Part shown: piece by piece, positions 18,326 through 28,344 of the stretch
Layout: every line of letters begins with the position of its first letter
How positions within the stretch are numbered: position 1 is the stretch's first letter
Source: an uncultured Pelagibacteraceae bacterium
GTDB lineage: Bacteria; Pseudomonadota; Alphaproteobacteria; Pelagibacterales; Pelagibacteraceae
Assembly (NCBI GenBank): GCA_902599625.1
Contig: CACKGF010000001.1
Coordinates: 248,001-312,000 of the forward strand
Length of the DNA stretch: 64,000 bases
Reading direction: 5' to 3'
Translations under genes and position numbers: made by a program
The notes under the pieces: generated by a model
What the model was told of the DNA's origin: nothing
Seen by the model: the letters and a program-made list of their open reading frames with translations, nothing else
Databases searched by the model: none

Positions 18326-19063
18326 TTAATTGGGAATCTTGCATATTGGAATTGGCTCCATTTTATGCAAATTTGCTTTTCTGATTTGAATATATTTATC
18401 TCGATTTTTTGAATTCTCGTTATCCATAGCCTCTTCTATTTCTTTGTATGATAATCCTAACTGACCTTCGTCAGTTCTTCCATCATCCCAAAGACCATCT
18501 GTTGGAGCTGCATTGATAATGTCATCAAGTATTTTTAGTTCTCTTCCAAGTTCCCAAACTTCAGTTTTATTACAATCAGCTATTGGAGATATATCTACAC
18601 CACCATCACCATATTTTGTATAAAAACCAACTCCAAAGTCTTCAACTTTATTTCCAGTTCCAACAACTATTCCGTTGTTAGCTGCTGCAACTTGATAAAG
18701 TGTTGACATTCTTAATCTTGCTCTTGAATTAGCCATACCATGTTCGCTATTAAAATCTTTCAGTGTGCTTTCAAATGTTTTAAACAAACTGTCCAGTTCA
18801 ACAGTATGACCCTCAACATTTTTAAAATTTTTCTTCAACCATTCTTGATGTCTTAAACTTAAATCGTGTTGTGAACCATTTTGCTTTATTGGCATCGATA
18901 AGGCAATTGTTCTTAGTCCTGTCATGGCACTGAGTGTACTTGAAACTGATGAATCGATACCTCCTGATATACCAATAACTAATGATTTAGCCTTTACTGG
19001 CATTGAATTTACGTAATTTAAAATCCAATCTTTAATAAATATTACTTTTTTAGAAGGTTCCAT
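18326..19063 (-). CDS. nadE: NAD synthetase (ammonia-dependent form)
   Basis: About 245 residues, adenylating and amidating deamido-NAD. The PP-loop is GISGGIDSSVSS near residue 35. Later ones are GTGNKVEDFGVGFYTKYGDGGVDISPI and NAAPTDGLWDDGRTDEGQLG, both strongly conserved in NadE. It has no glutaminase domain, so it uses ammonia or an unlinked donor. A TTG six codons upstream (19081) also opens the frame. I prefer the ATG at 19063. Confidence 0.92.
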   Translation of the reverse strand: MEPSKKVIFIKDWILNYVNSMPVKAKSLVIGISGGIDSSVSSTLSAMTGLRTIALSMPIKQNGSQHDLSLRHQEWLKKNFKNVEGHTVELDSLFKTFESTLKDFNSEHGMANSRARLRMSTLYQVAAANNGIVVGTGNKVEDFGVGFYTKYGDGGVDISPIADCNKTEVWELGRELKILDDIINAAPTDGLWDDGRTDEGQLGLSYKEIEEAMDNENSKNRDKYIQIRKANLHKMEPIPICKIPN

Positions 19064-19100
19064 GATTTGAATATAAGACAAAATTTAAATTTTTAAATGT

Positions 19101-20480
19101 CTAAGATGCCGCTTTAATTGCATTTCTTGCATAGTTGGAATTCTTTTTAATCTCATCTGAGATTAAGAAAGCCAATTCTAAAGCTTGATCTGCATTCAAT
19201 CTAGGGTCACAATGAGTATGATATCTGCTTGATAAATCTTGTTCAGATATGTTTTTTGCCCCACCTGTACATTCTGTCACATTCTGACCAGTCATTTCTA
19301 TATGCAATCCACCAGCATAAGAACTTTCACTTTGATGTACTCCAAAAACATTCTTTACTTCATTTAATACTTTATTAAACGGCCTTGTTTTAAAACCTGT
19401 TGTAGATTTAATTGTATTTCCATGCATTGGATCACATGACCAAATAACATTTAAACCTTCTTTTTTAATTCTTCTTATCAACTTTGGTAAAAATTTTTCG
19501 ACTTGATCGTGACCAAACCTAGATATTAAAGTTATTTTACCTTTTTCATTTTTCGGATTAATTACTTCACAAATTTTTGCAATCTCTTCTGGTTTAGATG
19601 TTGGGCCACACTTGATACCTATTGGGTTTTCAATACCTTTGCAAAATTCAACATGTCCACCATCCAGTTGCCTTGTCCTATCACCAATCCAAACAAAGTG
19701 TGCTGACGTTGCATGATACTCTCCAGTTGTTGAGTCTATTCTTGCCATACTTTCTTCAAATGGTAAATGCAAAGCTTCATGAGATGTCCAGAAATTTACT
19801 GTTTTTAATCTTCTGTTGAAATCTGAATTTATTCCACAAGCATCCATAAATGCTAAAGCATCTGCAATTTTATCTTCAAGGTCTTTAAATTTTTTCGCTT
19901 GAGGACTTTTTTTAATATAACCTAAATTCCATAAGTGTACATTTTTAAGATCTGCAAAACCCCCATTAGAAAATGCTCTTAAAAGATTCAATGTTGAAGC
20001 AGACTGAGAGTATGCCTTGAATAATCTTTTTGGATCATGCCTTCTAGATTTTTCAGTAAAATCAATTCCATTTACGTTATCACCTAAGTAACTTGGTAAT
20101 TCTTTATCACCTTGTTTTTCAGTTGGCGCACTTCTAGGTTTAGCAAACTGTCCTGCTATTCTTCCAAGTTTTATAATTGGGAGCGAAGCTGAGTATGTAA
20201 GGACCAACGACATTTGAAGAATAACTTTAAATGTGTCTCTTATATTGTCAGGATTAAACTCAGCAAAACTTTCTGCGCAGTCTCCTCCTTGTAAAAGAAA
20301 AGCTTTTCCGTCAACAACTTGTGAAAGTTGATCTTTAAGATGTCTTGTCTCTCCAGCAAATACTAGTGGGGGAAAAGATTTAATTTTACTTAATACCTGA
20401 TTAAGCTCCTTTTCACTTTCATAAGAAGGAACATGTTTGACAGGATATTTTCTCCAACTGTTTGGTTTCCAATTTTTCAT
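19101..20480 (-). CDS. Class II DAHP synthase (shikimate pathway entry)
   Basis: This 459-residue enzyme condenses phosphoenolpyruvate and erythrose-4-phosphate. It is the plant/actinobacterial-like type II family. Evidence includes WRKYPVKHVPSY at the start, FLLQGGDCAESF near residue 80 with the metal Cys, GRIAGQFAKPRS near 105, FWTSHEALHLPFEE, and WSCDPMHGNT and GGLHIEMTGQNVTECTGG toward the end. The length is typical. It is not related to the short AroF/G/H enzymes. It stands between glmS and nadE, apparently its own unit with a 59-base upstream gap. Confidence 0.94.
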   Translation of the reverse strand: MKNWKPNSWRKYPVKHVPSYESEKELNQVLSKIKSFPPLVFAGETRHLKDQLSQVVDGKAFLLQGGDCAESFAEFNPDNIRDTFKVILQMSLVLTYSASLPIIKLGRIAGQFAKPRSAPTEKQGDKELPSYLGDNVNGIDFTEKSRRHDPKRLFKAYSQSASTLNLLRAFSNGGFADLKNVHLWNLGYIKKSPQAKKFKDLEDKIADALAFMDACGINSDFNRRLKTVNFWTSHEALHLPFEESMARIDSTTGEYHATSAHFVWIGDRTRQLDGGHVEFCKGIENPIGIKCGPTSKPEEIAKICEVINPKNEKGKITLISRFGHDQVEKFLPKLIRRIKKEGLNVIWSCDPMHGNTIKSTTGFKTRPFNKVLNEVKNVFGVHQSESSYAGGLHIEMTGQNVTECTGGAKNISEQDLSSRYHTHCDPRLNADQALELAFLISDEIKKNSNYARNAIKAAS

Positions 20481-20539
20481 AATTCAACCTTAAGATGAAT
20501 ATATAACTAAATTATGACAAAAGAGAATAGTTATTTTTA

Positions 20540-22360
20540 TTATTCTACTGTTACTGATTTAGCTAAATTTCTTGGTTTATCGATGTCATAACCTTTTTTT
20601 AGTGCAGAATAATATGCAAGCTTTTGTAAAGGAATTGTTACTAAAAAAGGGAAAAGGTCATCTTCAGTATTCTCAACTTCAATAGTCTCCCAAATATTTT
20701 CAGAAAAAACTTCATCTTTACTTTTATTTGTAACAAGCAAAACTTTCGCTCCTCTTGCTATAACTTCCTGCATGTTTGAAATAGTTTTTTTATAGTGTTG
20801 GTCTCTTGGGGCAATAACTACTACTGGCATTCCATCTTCTATAAGAGCTAATGGTCCATGTTTCATTTCACCTGCAGGATATCCCTCGGCATGTACATAA
20901 GCTAATTCTTTTAATTTAAGCGCCCCTTCTAATGCTATTGGAAATGAATATCCTCTACCCAAAAACATTGAACCTTTTGCATCAATAAATGAACTGCATA
21001 TTGATTGTATCTTATTTTCAGTTTCTAAGGAATGTTTAACTAATTTTGCTAGATTAAATAAATTTTTGATCTTCTTTAAATAATCTTTTTTACTTATATC
21101 TTTCCTTTTTTGAGCTAATTTTAAGCAAAGTATATATAAAACAAGCATTTGTCCTAGAAAAGCTTTAGTAGATGCAACACCGATTTCTGGACCACAATGA
21201 ATAGGTAAAACAAATTTGGAGTCTCTTGCTATTGAGCTTTCAATAACATTTACAACTGAGCATGTTTTCATTTTATTTTTGTTACAAAGATCTAAAGCTG
21301 CATAAGTATCAGCAGTTTCACCTGACTGAGAAACAAAAATATAAAGACAATCTTTTTTAAATTTATTTTTTCTATAACGAAACTCTGAAGCAATATCGAT
21401 ACTAACATCGAATGATGTTAATTGCTCAAACCAATATTTTGCAATAAGACAAGAGTGATAAGCTGTGCCACATCCAATTAATGTAATAGAATTAATTTCC
21501 TTTTCTTTAAATGGAAAATTAAAAATATTTATGTCATTATTGATTTTGTCAATATATTCATTGACACAATTTTTGATAGTATTTGGCTGTTCATCAATTT
21601 CTTTAGCCATGAAATGTTTGTAGTCACCCTTTTCATAATTTTGTTCGTTCGATGACAAATGTAATATTTTTTTATTTATCTTTTTTCCGCTCTGATTAAA
21701 AAACTCAACATTATCTTTTTTAATAATACAAAACTCCCCATCGTTAAGATATGAAATTTTATTTGTCATAGATTTTAAAGCATAAGAATCTGATCCTAAA
21801 TAGTTTTCACCAGGACCATAGCCAACAGCTAGAGGTGAGCCCCTTCTAGCGCCAATTATTAAATTTGGATTGTCTTTAAAAATAATACCTAAAGCAAAAC
21901 TTCCATGAAGTTTTTTTAAAACTTTAATAATTGCTCCTTTGAGATTATCTTTTTTTAAATATTCAGTAATAAGGTGAACAATAACTTCAGTATCTGTTTG
22001 AGACTTAAACTTATGTCCTTTATTTATTAAAAACTTTTTTAGTAATGTTGAATTTTCAATTATTCCGTTATGAACTACAGATACATTTTCTGATGAATGT
22101 GGATGAGCATTAACTGTGTTTGGAATACCATGAGTTGCCCATCGTACATGACCAATACCAACATTTCCTGTTAACTTTGATTTTGCAACAGCTTCCTCTA
22201 AACTTTCAACTCTCCCTTCACATTTAACTTCTTTAATATATCCTGCGTCAATCGTAGCTATTCCTGCTGAGTCATAACCTCTGTATTCCAATTTTTTTAA
22301 TGAATTTATAATTGGAGACGAAACTAATTTGTTACTTGTTATCCCAATAATTCCACACAT
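20540..22360 (-). CDS. glmS: Glucosamine-6-phosphate synthase (isomerizing)
   Basis: A 606-residue two-domain enzyme making glucosamine-6-phosphate from fructose-6-phosphate and glutamine. Cys2 of MCGIIGI is the N-terminal nucleophile of the glutaminase domain (about 1-240). Two SIS domains follow, with SQSGETADTYAAL and GRGYSFPIALEGALKLKELAYVHAEGYPAGEMKHGP. The C-terminus ends NLAKSVTVE, as in the family. The upstream gene, three bases away, encodes the GlmU-type acetyltransferase that acts next in the pathway. Confidence 0.97.
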   Translation of the reverse strand: MCGIIGITSNKLVSSPIINSLKKLEYRGYDSAGIATIDAGYIKEVKCEGRVESLEEAVAKSKLTGNVGIGHVRWATHGIPNTVNAHPHSSENVSVVHNGIIENSTLLKKFLINKGHKFKSQTDTEVIVHLITEYLKKDNLKGAIIKVLKKLHGSFALGIIFKDNPNLIIGARRGSPLAVGYGPGENYLGSDSYALKSMTNKISYLNDGEFCIIKKDNVEFFNQSGKKINKKILHLSSNEQNYEKGDYKHFMAKEIDEQPNTIKNCVNEYIDKINNDINIFNFPFKEKEINSITLIGCGTAYHSCLIAKYWFEQLTSFDVSIDIASEFRYRKNKFKKDCLYIFVSQSGETADTYAALDLCNKNKMKTCSVVNVIESSIARDSKFVLPIHCGPEIGVASTKAFLGQMLVLYILCLKLAQKRKDISKKDYLKKIKNLFNLAKLVKHSLETENKIQSICSSFIDAKGSMFLGRGYSFPIALEGALKLKELAYVHAEGYPAGEMKHGPLALIEDGMPVVVIAPRDQHYKKTISNMQEVIARGAKVLLVTNKSKDEVFSENIWETIEVENTEDDLFPFLVTIPLQKLAYYSALKKGYDIDKPRNLAKSVTVE

Positions 22361-22363
22361 AAT

Positions 22364-22975
22364 TTATTTTTTTCTTTTGTAGTTTTTTACTTCAGTTTGT
22401 TTTGCTCTTGTTAACGCTAAAGAACCATTTTTAACATTTTGAGTGATTACAGAGCTAGCACCAATAATTGCTTTTTTTCCAATTTTAACTGGAGCAACTA
22501 ATGACGTGTTTGATCCTATAAAGGCACCATCTTCGATTATTGTTTTACTTTTTTTAACTCCATCGTAATTGCAAGTAATTGTACCCGCACCAATATTAGA
22601 TTTTTTTCCTATTGTTGCATCACCAATATAAGTAAGGTGATTTGCTTTTGAATTCTTTTTTAACCGAGATTTTTTGATTTCAACAAAGTTGCCGACTTTT
22701 GTACCTTCCTCCAAAACAGTTCCAGGTCTTAAACGTGCGTATGGACCAATTGAAACATTATTATCAACACTTACACCTTCGAGGTGAGAAAATGCTAATA
22801 TTTTTACATTGTTTTTAATTTTTACTTTTGAACCAAAAACAACGTATGGTTCGATTGTTACATTTTTTCCAATTTTAGTATCTTTTGAAAAAAAAACAGT
22901 CTCAGGCGCAGTCATTTTTACACCCTGAGTTAAAAATTTTTTTCTAAATTTATTTTGAATATCAGTTTGTTTCAT
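22364..22975 (-). CDS. Standalone GlmU C-terminal acetyltransferase (left-handed beta-helix), uridylyltransferase half absent
   Basis: A 203-residue hexapeptide-repeat protein matching only the C-terminal half of GlmU. The active-site residues fall in register with E. coli GlmU at a constant offset of 250: Arg83 (R333), Lys101 (K351), His113 (H363), Asn136-Tyr137 (N386-Y387). It begins at the linker equivalent and lacks all of the nucleotidyltransferase domain. It should acetylate glucosamine-1-phosphate. A separate UTP-dependent enzyme must complete UDP-GlcNAc synthesis. Upstream (22976-23046) lies an AT-rich gap shared with the divergent gph, with no remnant of the missing half. Confidence 0.85.
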   Translation of the reverse strand: MKQTDIQNKFRKKFLTQGVKMTAPETVFFSKDTKIGKNVTIEPYVVFGSKVKIKNNVKILAFSHLEGVSVDNNVSIGPYARLRPGTVLEEGTKVGNFVEIKKSRLKKNSKANHLTYIGDATIGKKSNIGAGTITCNYDGVKKSKTIIEDGAFIGSNTSLVAPVKIGKKAIIGASSVITQNVKNGSLALTRAKQTEVKNYKRKK

Positions 22976-23046
22976 TGATTTTTTCTTATAGATAAGTATT
23001 TATGATAAAAAATTCACAAAATATTTCTTAATAATACTTTTTAAAA

Positions 23047-23736
23047 ATGAGTCAAAAATATACAGTTTTAGTAGATTTAGATGGAACTATAGTAGATACA
23101 GCTCCTGATCTAATGAATGCTCATAATTATGTAATGAAAAAGTTTGGTTACGAGACAAAGACAACAGAGGAAATTAGAAACCTCGTTGGTAAAGGTGCTG
23201 GTGCTTTAATTGGAAGATCTATTTGGGGAACAGCCAAAAAAGAGTTTGGAAAAATATCAGATAAAAAAATTAAAGATGAAATGGTTAAGGATTTTATAGA
23301 TTATTATGGAAAGAATATTGTTAACGAAAGTAAAATAATTGATGGTGTGGTTGAATTTTTAAAATGGTCAAAACAAAATAATATTTCTTTAGCAGTTTGT
23401 ACTAATAAACAAGAACATTTGGCTATTGATTTGTTAAAGAAAATAAAAATTTTTGACTACTTTGAATATGTTGCTGGTAGTAATACTTTTGATTATTGTA
23501 AGCCTGATCCCAGACATTTAACTTCTGTAATTGAAATTCTTCAAGGGGATATAAAAAAAACTTTAATGATTGGTGATAGTGAAACAGACTCTGCTGCAGC
23601 TAATTCTGCAAACTTGCCATTTATATTGCTCGAGGACGGATATACTGATAAAAAAGTAAATGAAATACCTCATGATCACTTGGTAACCAATTTTCAAGGT
23701 ATTGAGAAAATAGTTTCAAAATATTTGAATACTTAG
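23047..23736 (+). CDS. gph: HAD-family phosphatase, phosphoglycolate phosphatase-like
   Basis: A 229-residue HAD hydrolase. Motif I is VDLDGTIVDTAPDL with the nucleophile Asp at residue 9, motif II is CTNKQ near 119, and motif III/IV is KPDP followed by GDSETDSAAA. The helical cap between motifs I and II is of the Gph type. The likely substrate is 2-phosphoglycolate, inferred from overall similarity. HAD substrate prediction is imprecise. It reads toward prpD, which starts 34 bases later, so co-transcription is plausible. Confidence 0.82.
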   Translation: MSQKYTVLVDLDGTIVDTAPDLMNAHNYVMKKFGYETKTTEEIRNLVGKGAGALIGRSIWGTAKKEFGKISDKKIKDEMVKDFIDYYGKNIVNESKIIDGVVEFLKWSKQNNISLAVCTNKQEHLAIDLLKKIKIFDYFEYVAGSNTFDYCKPDPRHLTSVIEILQGDIKKTLMIGDSETDSAAANSANLPFILLEDGYTDKKVNEIPHDHLVTNFQGIEKIVSKYLNT

Positions 23737-23770
23737 CATAAATGGAGTACTAAACTCAAAAAGGAATAAA

Positions 23771-25273
23771 TTGAAAATACATAAAGTAAAAGTTTTCGCA
23801 TCTAAAGATAAATTAAGTAAAAAAAATCAACTTGCATGGAAAATTGCAGAAATAGCAAGTGACAATGCTAAACTAAATAAAGATTCAGTTGATATGGTGA
23901 TAAACAGGATGATTGATAATGCATCTGTTGCTATCGCTTCATTGAATAGAAAAGCTGTAATCACCTCAAGGGAAATGGCAATGAAACATCCAAGAAGTAA
24001 TGGTGCTACTTTATTTGGAATTAATTCAAAAAAGAAATTTGATTGTGAGTGGGCTGCTTGGTCTAATGGAACTGCTGTAAGAGAATTAGATTTTCACGAT
24101 ACCTTTTTAGCAGCAGACTATAGTCATCCGGGAGATAATATTCCTGCATTAATGGCTGTTGCTCAACAAAAGAAAGTTTCTGGTTTAAATCTTATCAAGG
24201 GAATTATTACTGCGTATGAGATACAAGTAAATCTTGTTAAAGGTATCTGTCTTCATAAACATAAAGTAGATCATATCGCTCATTTAGGTCCAAGTGTTGC
24301 AGCAGGTTTAGGAACAATGCTTAATTTAAAAACTGAAACCATCTATCAAGCTGTTCAACAAGCATTGCATGTTACTATTTCTACAAGACAATCTAGAAAA
24401 GGGGAAATTTCTAGTTGGAAAGCTTTTGCTCCTGCGCATGCTGGAAAGCTCGGTATAGAAGCTGTCGATAGAGCAATGAGAGGTGAAGGAGCACCAAGTC
24501 CAATTTATGAAGGAGAAGATAGTGTGATTGCAAGAATACTCGATGGAAAAAAAGCGTTATATAAAGTCCCTCTTCCAAAAAAAAATCAGGAAAAAAAAGC
24601 TATTCTTGAAACTTACACAAAAGAATATTCAGCAGAATATCAAGCACAAGCTCTTATAGACCTTGCGAAAAAATTAAATAGAAAAATAGACAATTTAAAT
24701 AAAATTAAAAAAATAGATATATACACAAGTCATCATACTCATTATGTAATTGGAACAGGAGCAAACGATCCACAAAAAATGGATCCTAATGCCAGTAGGG
24801 AAACTTTAGATCACTCTATAATGTATATTTTTGCAGTTGCCTTAGAGGATGCTGATTGGCACCACGTAAAATCATATAGCAAATCAAGAGCAAGAAAAAA
24901 AAGTACCATTAAGATATGGAGATCTATTAAAACTCATGAGGATAAAAAATGGACTAAACGTTATCATGATCCAAACCCAAAAAATAAAGCTTTTGGGGCT
25001 AAGGTTATAGTCACATTGAAAAATAATGAAAAAATTATTGAAGAACAAGGGGTTGCAGATGCTCATCCTTATGGTTTAAGACCATTCAAAAGGGTTAATT
25101 ATATTAAAAAGTTTTTAACACTCACAAAAGATATTATACCCAAAAAAGAGTCAGATAGATTTCTTAGGGATATTCAAAACTTAAGAAAATTAAAGTCAAA
25201 TCAGTTACACAAACTAAATATTGAAATTAATAGTAGAAATATTAAAAAAAATAAAAAAATTGGTATTTTTTAA
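23771..25273 (+). CDS. prpD: 2-methylcitrate dehydratase
   Basis: This 500-residue MmgE/PrpD-family enzyme dehydrates 2-methylcitrate in propionate breakdown. Landmarks are NGTAVRELDFHDTFLAADYSHPGDNIPALMAVA near residue 95, HKVDHIAHLGPSVAAGL near 162, and AFAPAHAGKLGIEAV near 215. The start is a TTG at 23771, supported by AAGGA six bases upstream and the lack of an earlier ATG. The stop shares its last base with the prpB start. Because PrpD is present rather than AcnD/PrpF, hydration to methylisocitrate would fall to aconitase. Confidence 0.93.
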   Translation: MKIHKVKVFASKDKLSKKNQLAWKIAEIASDNAKLNKDSVDMVINRMIDNASVAIASLNRKAVITSREMAMKHPRSNGATLFGINSKKKFDCEWAAWSNGTAVRELDFHDTFLAADYSHPGDNIPALMAVAQQKKVSGLNLIKGIITAYEIQVNLVKGICLHKHKVDHIAHLGPSVAAGLGTMLNLKTETIYQAVQQALHVTISTRQSRKGEISSWKAFAPAHAGKLGIEAVDRAMRGEGAPSPIYEGEDSVIARILDGKKALYKVPLPKKNQEKKAILETYTKEYSAEYQAQALIDLAKKLNRKIDNLNKIKKIDIYTSHHTHYVIGTGANDPQKMDPNASRETLDHSIMYIFAVALEDADWHHVKSYSKSRARKKSTIKIWRSIKTHEDKKWTKRYHDPNPKNKAFGAKVIVTLKNNEKIIEEQGVADAHPYGLRPFKRVNYIKKFLTLTKDIIPKKESDRFLRDIQNLRKLKSNQLHKLNIEINSRNIKKNKKIGIF

Positions 25274-26169
25274 TGCACTTTATTAAAAAAAAAATAAAAG
25301 AAAAAAGAAAAGATTTTGTTGATAAATTAAAAAGTGGGAAAATTTTAAGAGTTCCTGGTGCATACAACCCATTAACTGCTAAAGTGATTGAAGAAATTGG
25401 CTATGATGCTGTTTATGTTTCAGGAGGTGTTATGTCTAATGACCTTGGTTACCCAGATATAGGTCTTACAACACTTGAAGATGTGAGTAATAGATCAAAA
25501 CAAATAGCAAGAGTAACAAACCTACCTACAATAGTAGATATTGATACTGGTTTTAAGTCTTGCAAAAAAACTATTAAAACTTTTGAAAAATTTGGTGTGA
25601 CAGCGGTACATATAGAAGACCAAGTTGAAAGAAAAAGATGTGGTCACCTTGATAACAAAGAACTTATTTCTGTTAAAAAAATGGTAAAAAAAATTGAAGA
25701 GTGTGTTAAAGCAAGAAAAGATAAAAATTTTAAGATAATTGCTAGATCTGATGCAAAAAGTGTAGAGGGAATAGATAAAATGATTGATAGATGTAAAGCA
25801 TATATCGACGCAGGGGCCGAAATAGTTTTTCCTGAAGCTTTAAAAGATAAAGGTGAATTTGAAAAGGTGAGGAAAAGTCTAAGTTCATATTTACTTGCAA
25901 ACATGACAGAATTTGGAAAATCAGATCTTTTAGATTATAAAGAGTTGGAAAATTTGGGTTATAATATTGTTATTTATCCCGTTACAACTCAAAGATTAGC
26001 AATGAAAAGTGTAGAGGAAGGTTTGAAGAAAATTTTTGAAGAAGGACACCAAAAAAACCTTATTGATAAAATGCAAACTAGAAGTAGATTGTATAACTTA
26101 GTAGATTATGAAAAATACAATGCTCTCGATAAAAAAATATATAATTTTAGCACAGATGGACACGATTAA
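25273..26169 (+). CDS. prpB: 2-methylisocitrate lyase
   Basis: A 298-residue isocitrate-lyase-superfamily barrel splitting methylisocitrate to pyruvate and succinate. The conserved segments are VPGAYNPLTAKVIEEIGYDAVYVSGG near the start, IVDIDTGF with a metal Asp, HIEDQVERKRCGHLDNKE with the catalytic KRCGH loop near residues 117-121, and IIARSDAKSVEG. It shows single-base overlaps with both prpD and prpC, giving a tight three-gene operon. Confidence 0.95.
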   Translation: MHFIKKKIKEKRKDFVDKLKSGKILRVPGAYNPLTAKVIEEIGYDAVYVSGGVMSNDLGYPDIGLTTLEDVSNRSKQIARVTNLPTIVDIDTGFKSCKKTIKTFEKFGVTAVHIEDQVERKRCGHLDNKELISVKKMVKKIEECVKARKDKNFKIIARSDAKSVEGIDKMIDRCKAYIDAGAEIVFPEALKDKGEFEKVRKSLSSYLLANMTEFGKSDLLDYKELENLGYNIVIYPVTTQRLAMKSVEEGLKKIFEEGHQKNLIDKMQTRSRLYNLVDYEKYNALDKKIYNFSTDGHD

Positions 26170-27293
26170 TGACTGAAGATATTAAAAAAGGTTTACTAGG
26201 AATTGTAGTTGATGAAACTGAGGTTTCAAAGGTGATGCCAGAAATAAATTCTCTTACTTATAGAGGATATGCGGCGCAAGACCTATGCGCAAAATGTAAA
26301 TTTGAAGAAGTTGCATATCTTATTCTAAATGGAGAGTTACCTTCTGAAAAACAGTTGAAGAATTTTGAAAAAGTTGAGAGAAAAGAACGAAACTTATCAA
26401 AAACATTAATGGAAAGTATCAAAAATTTCCCAAAAAAATCTCATCCCATGGATGTAGCTAGAACAGCAGTTAGTATAATGGGGCTTGAAGACAAAGAGAC
26501 AAAAGATAATTCTCCTGAAGCAAACTTGAGAAAAGTTATGAGAATTTTTGCAAAAACACCTGTTGCTTTAGCTGCCTTCTATAGAATTAGAAAAGGAAAA
26601 AAAATCATAAAACCAAAGAATAATTTGTCTTTTTCAGAAAACTTTTTCTACATGTGTTTTGGTAAAGTTCCTGAAAAAGAAATTGTAAAAGCGTTTGATG
26701 TATCTTTGATATTATATGCTGAACATAGTTTTAATGTTTCCACATTTACCGCAAGAACAATTACCAGCAGCTTATCTGATATTCATGGTGCAATTACTGG
26801 TGCCATTGCAAGTTTAAAAGGACCATTACATGGTGGAGCGAATGAAGAAGTAATGCACATGATGAGTAAGATTAAAAAGCCTGAAAATGCATTGAATTGG
26901 ATTAATAATGCTTTAGACCAAAAAGCTGTTGTAATGGGCTTCGGACATAGAGTTTATAAAAGTGGCGACTCAAGAGTACCAACCATGAGAGAATATTTTT
27001 CTAAAGTTGCAAAAGTTAAAAAAGATAAAAAGTTTGAAAAAATTTATGACATTGTTGAAAAGGTGATGATTGAAAGAAAAAATATTCATCCTAATGTAGA
27101 TTATCCAACTGGACCGACTTATCATTTAATGGGATTTGATACAGATTTTTTTACACCAATTTTTGTAATTTCCAGAATAACTGGATGGTCTGCACATATT
27201 CTAGAACAGTATGCTGCAAACAAATTAATCAGACCTTTAGCAAGTTATAAAGGTAGCAGCTATCGTAAAGTTGTACCTTTGAATCAAAGATAA
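26169..27293 (+). CDS. prpC: 2-methylcitrate synthase (citrate synthase family)
   Basis: A 374-residue citrate-synthase-fold enzyme joining propionyl-CoA and oxaloacetate. Catalytic elements are HSFNVSTFTAR (His near 186), GPLHGGANEEVMHMM (His near 222), GFGHRVYKSGDSR, and the C-terminal GWSAHILEQ, with NKLIRPLASYKG close to the end. The short length and operon with prpD and prpB favour methylcitrate synthase over the TCA enzyme. Confidence 0.94.
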   Translation: MTEDIKKGLLGIVVDETEVSKVMPEINSLTYRGYAAQDLCAKCKFEEVAYLILNGELPSEKQLKNFEKVERKERNLSKTLMESIKNFPKKSHPMDVARTAVSIMGLEDKETKDNSPEANLRKVMRIFAKTPVALAAFYRIRKGKKIIKPKNNLSFSENFFYMCFGKVPEKEIVKAFDVSLILYAEHSFNVSTFTARTITSSLSDIHGAITGAIASLKGPLHGGANEEVMHMMSKIKKPENALNWINNALDQKAVVMGFGHRVYKSGDSRVPTMREYFSKVAKVKKDKKFEKIYDIVEKVMIERKNIHPNVDYPTGPTYHLMGFDTDFFTPIFVISRITGWSAHILEQYAANKLIRPLASYKGSSYRKVVPLNQR

Positions 27294-27294
27294 A

Positions 27295-28326
27295 TTGATA
27301 AAATTTTATAATTATTCCAAAGTTTTTTTAATTAATATTTTAGTTTTTTTTGGTTTAATCATTGTTATTGAGTGTTTTTTTGGAAATTGGTTCAATAATA
27401 AATTTGCAAAAAAACTTTCGAGTGAAAGAAACATAGAAAGAATATATAAATTTGATTTTTCTAATCATAAAGGAACTTCTTTTTATAAAAGAAATAATTT
27501 GGGTTTTAGGGTATCTCAAAAAGAAGTACCTGAAAATAATCCAGACATAGTTTTTGTTGGTGGATCAACAACAAACCAAAAATTTTTAAACTATGAGGAT
27601 ACTATTGTTGGTAGATTACAAAAAAAATTTGATAAACTTAAAATTTTAAATGCTGGAGTTGATGGAATTTCTATATTAGGTCATATAAATAGTTTTGAAT
27701 TATGGTTTGATAAAATTGATAATTTTAGTCCAAAATATTATATTTTTTATATAGGAATAAATGATCAATCTAATTTGCAAAAAAAAAATAAGCTTAATAG
27801 TGTAGACAATTTAGCTGAAAGCTCTTTTAAAAATAGTATAAAAAGTTATTTTAAATCTAATTCCTTTTTTTATAATAATTTAAGAAAATTAAAGAGTCTT
27901 CTTTATCTTAAAACCGGAAATGATTTTTTTTTAAATATTGTTAATGATGGCACTGTAGTTTATGGTGAAAGGCCAAAAACTATTTTTGAAAATTATTCAA
28001 ATTTTGAAAATAATGATCAAGCAGCTCGGGCTAATGATTACTATAATAGTTTGTTAATAAAATTAACTAATAAAGTAAAAGATAGAAACTCAGAAATAAT
28101 TTATATTACACAAATTTCTGGAATTGGCATGAACGAAAGATTATTTGTCATTGCCAATACGATAATATCGCATTGCAATGATTATAAACTTAAATGTATT
28201 AACTTAGCTAAAAACGCAAACCTTCAGTACAATGATTTTTATGACTGGGCTCATTTAAATATAAAAGGATCAAAAAAAGTTTCAGATTTCCTCTCTGAAG
28301 AACTATTAAAACTCTCTATTAACTAA
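27295..28326 (+). CDS. Membrane-anchored SGNH/GDSL-like hydrolase
   Basis: A 343-residue protein with one N-terminal membrane helix (about 9-28) and an extracytoplasmic SGNH fold: VFVGGSTTNQ with Ser near 91, a GVDG oxyanion segment, GIND near 155, and DWAHLNIKGS with Asp/His near 322-325. It may de-acylate or acetylate an envelope sugar or lipid, but the substrate is unknown. The only sensible start is the TTG at 27295, one base after the prpC stop, so it is probably read through from prpDBC. Confidence 0.72.
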   Translation: MIKFYNYSKVFLINILVFFGLIIVIECFFGNWFNNKFAKKLSSERNIERIYKFDFSNHKGTSFYKRNNLGFRVSQKEVPENNPDIVFVGGSTTNQKFLNYEDTIVGRLQKKFDKLKILNAGVDGISILGHINSFELWFDKIDNFSPKYYIFYIGINDQSNLQKKNKLNSVDNLAESSFKNSIKSYFKSNSFFYNNLRKLKSLLYLKTGNDFFLNIVNDGTVVYGERPKTIFENYSNFENNDQAARANDYYNSLLIKLTNKVKDRNSEIIYITQISGIGMNERLFVIANTIISHCNDYKLKCINLAKNANLQYNDFYDWAHLNIKGSKKVSDFLSEELLKLSIN

Positions 28327-28344
28327 AAATTATACTATCAAATA

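Noticed and set aside
20481-20539. Riboswitch or attenuator before the class II DAHP synthase
   Set aside because: The 59-base gap has no leader peptide rich in aromatic residues and no stable hairpin.
25644-25904. Reverse open frame inside prpB
   Set aside because: It overlaps the catalytic core of prpB and has no recognisable feature.
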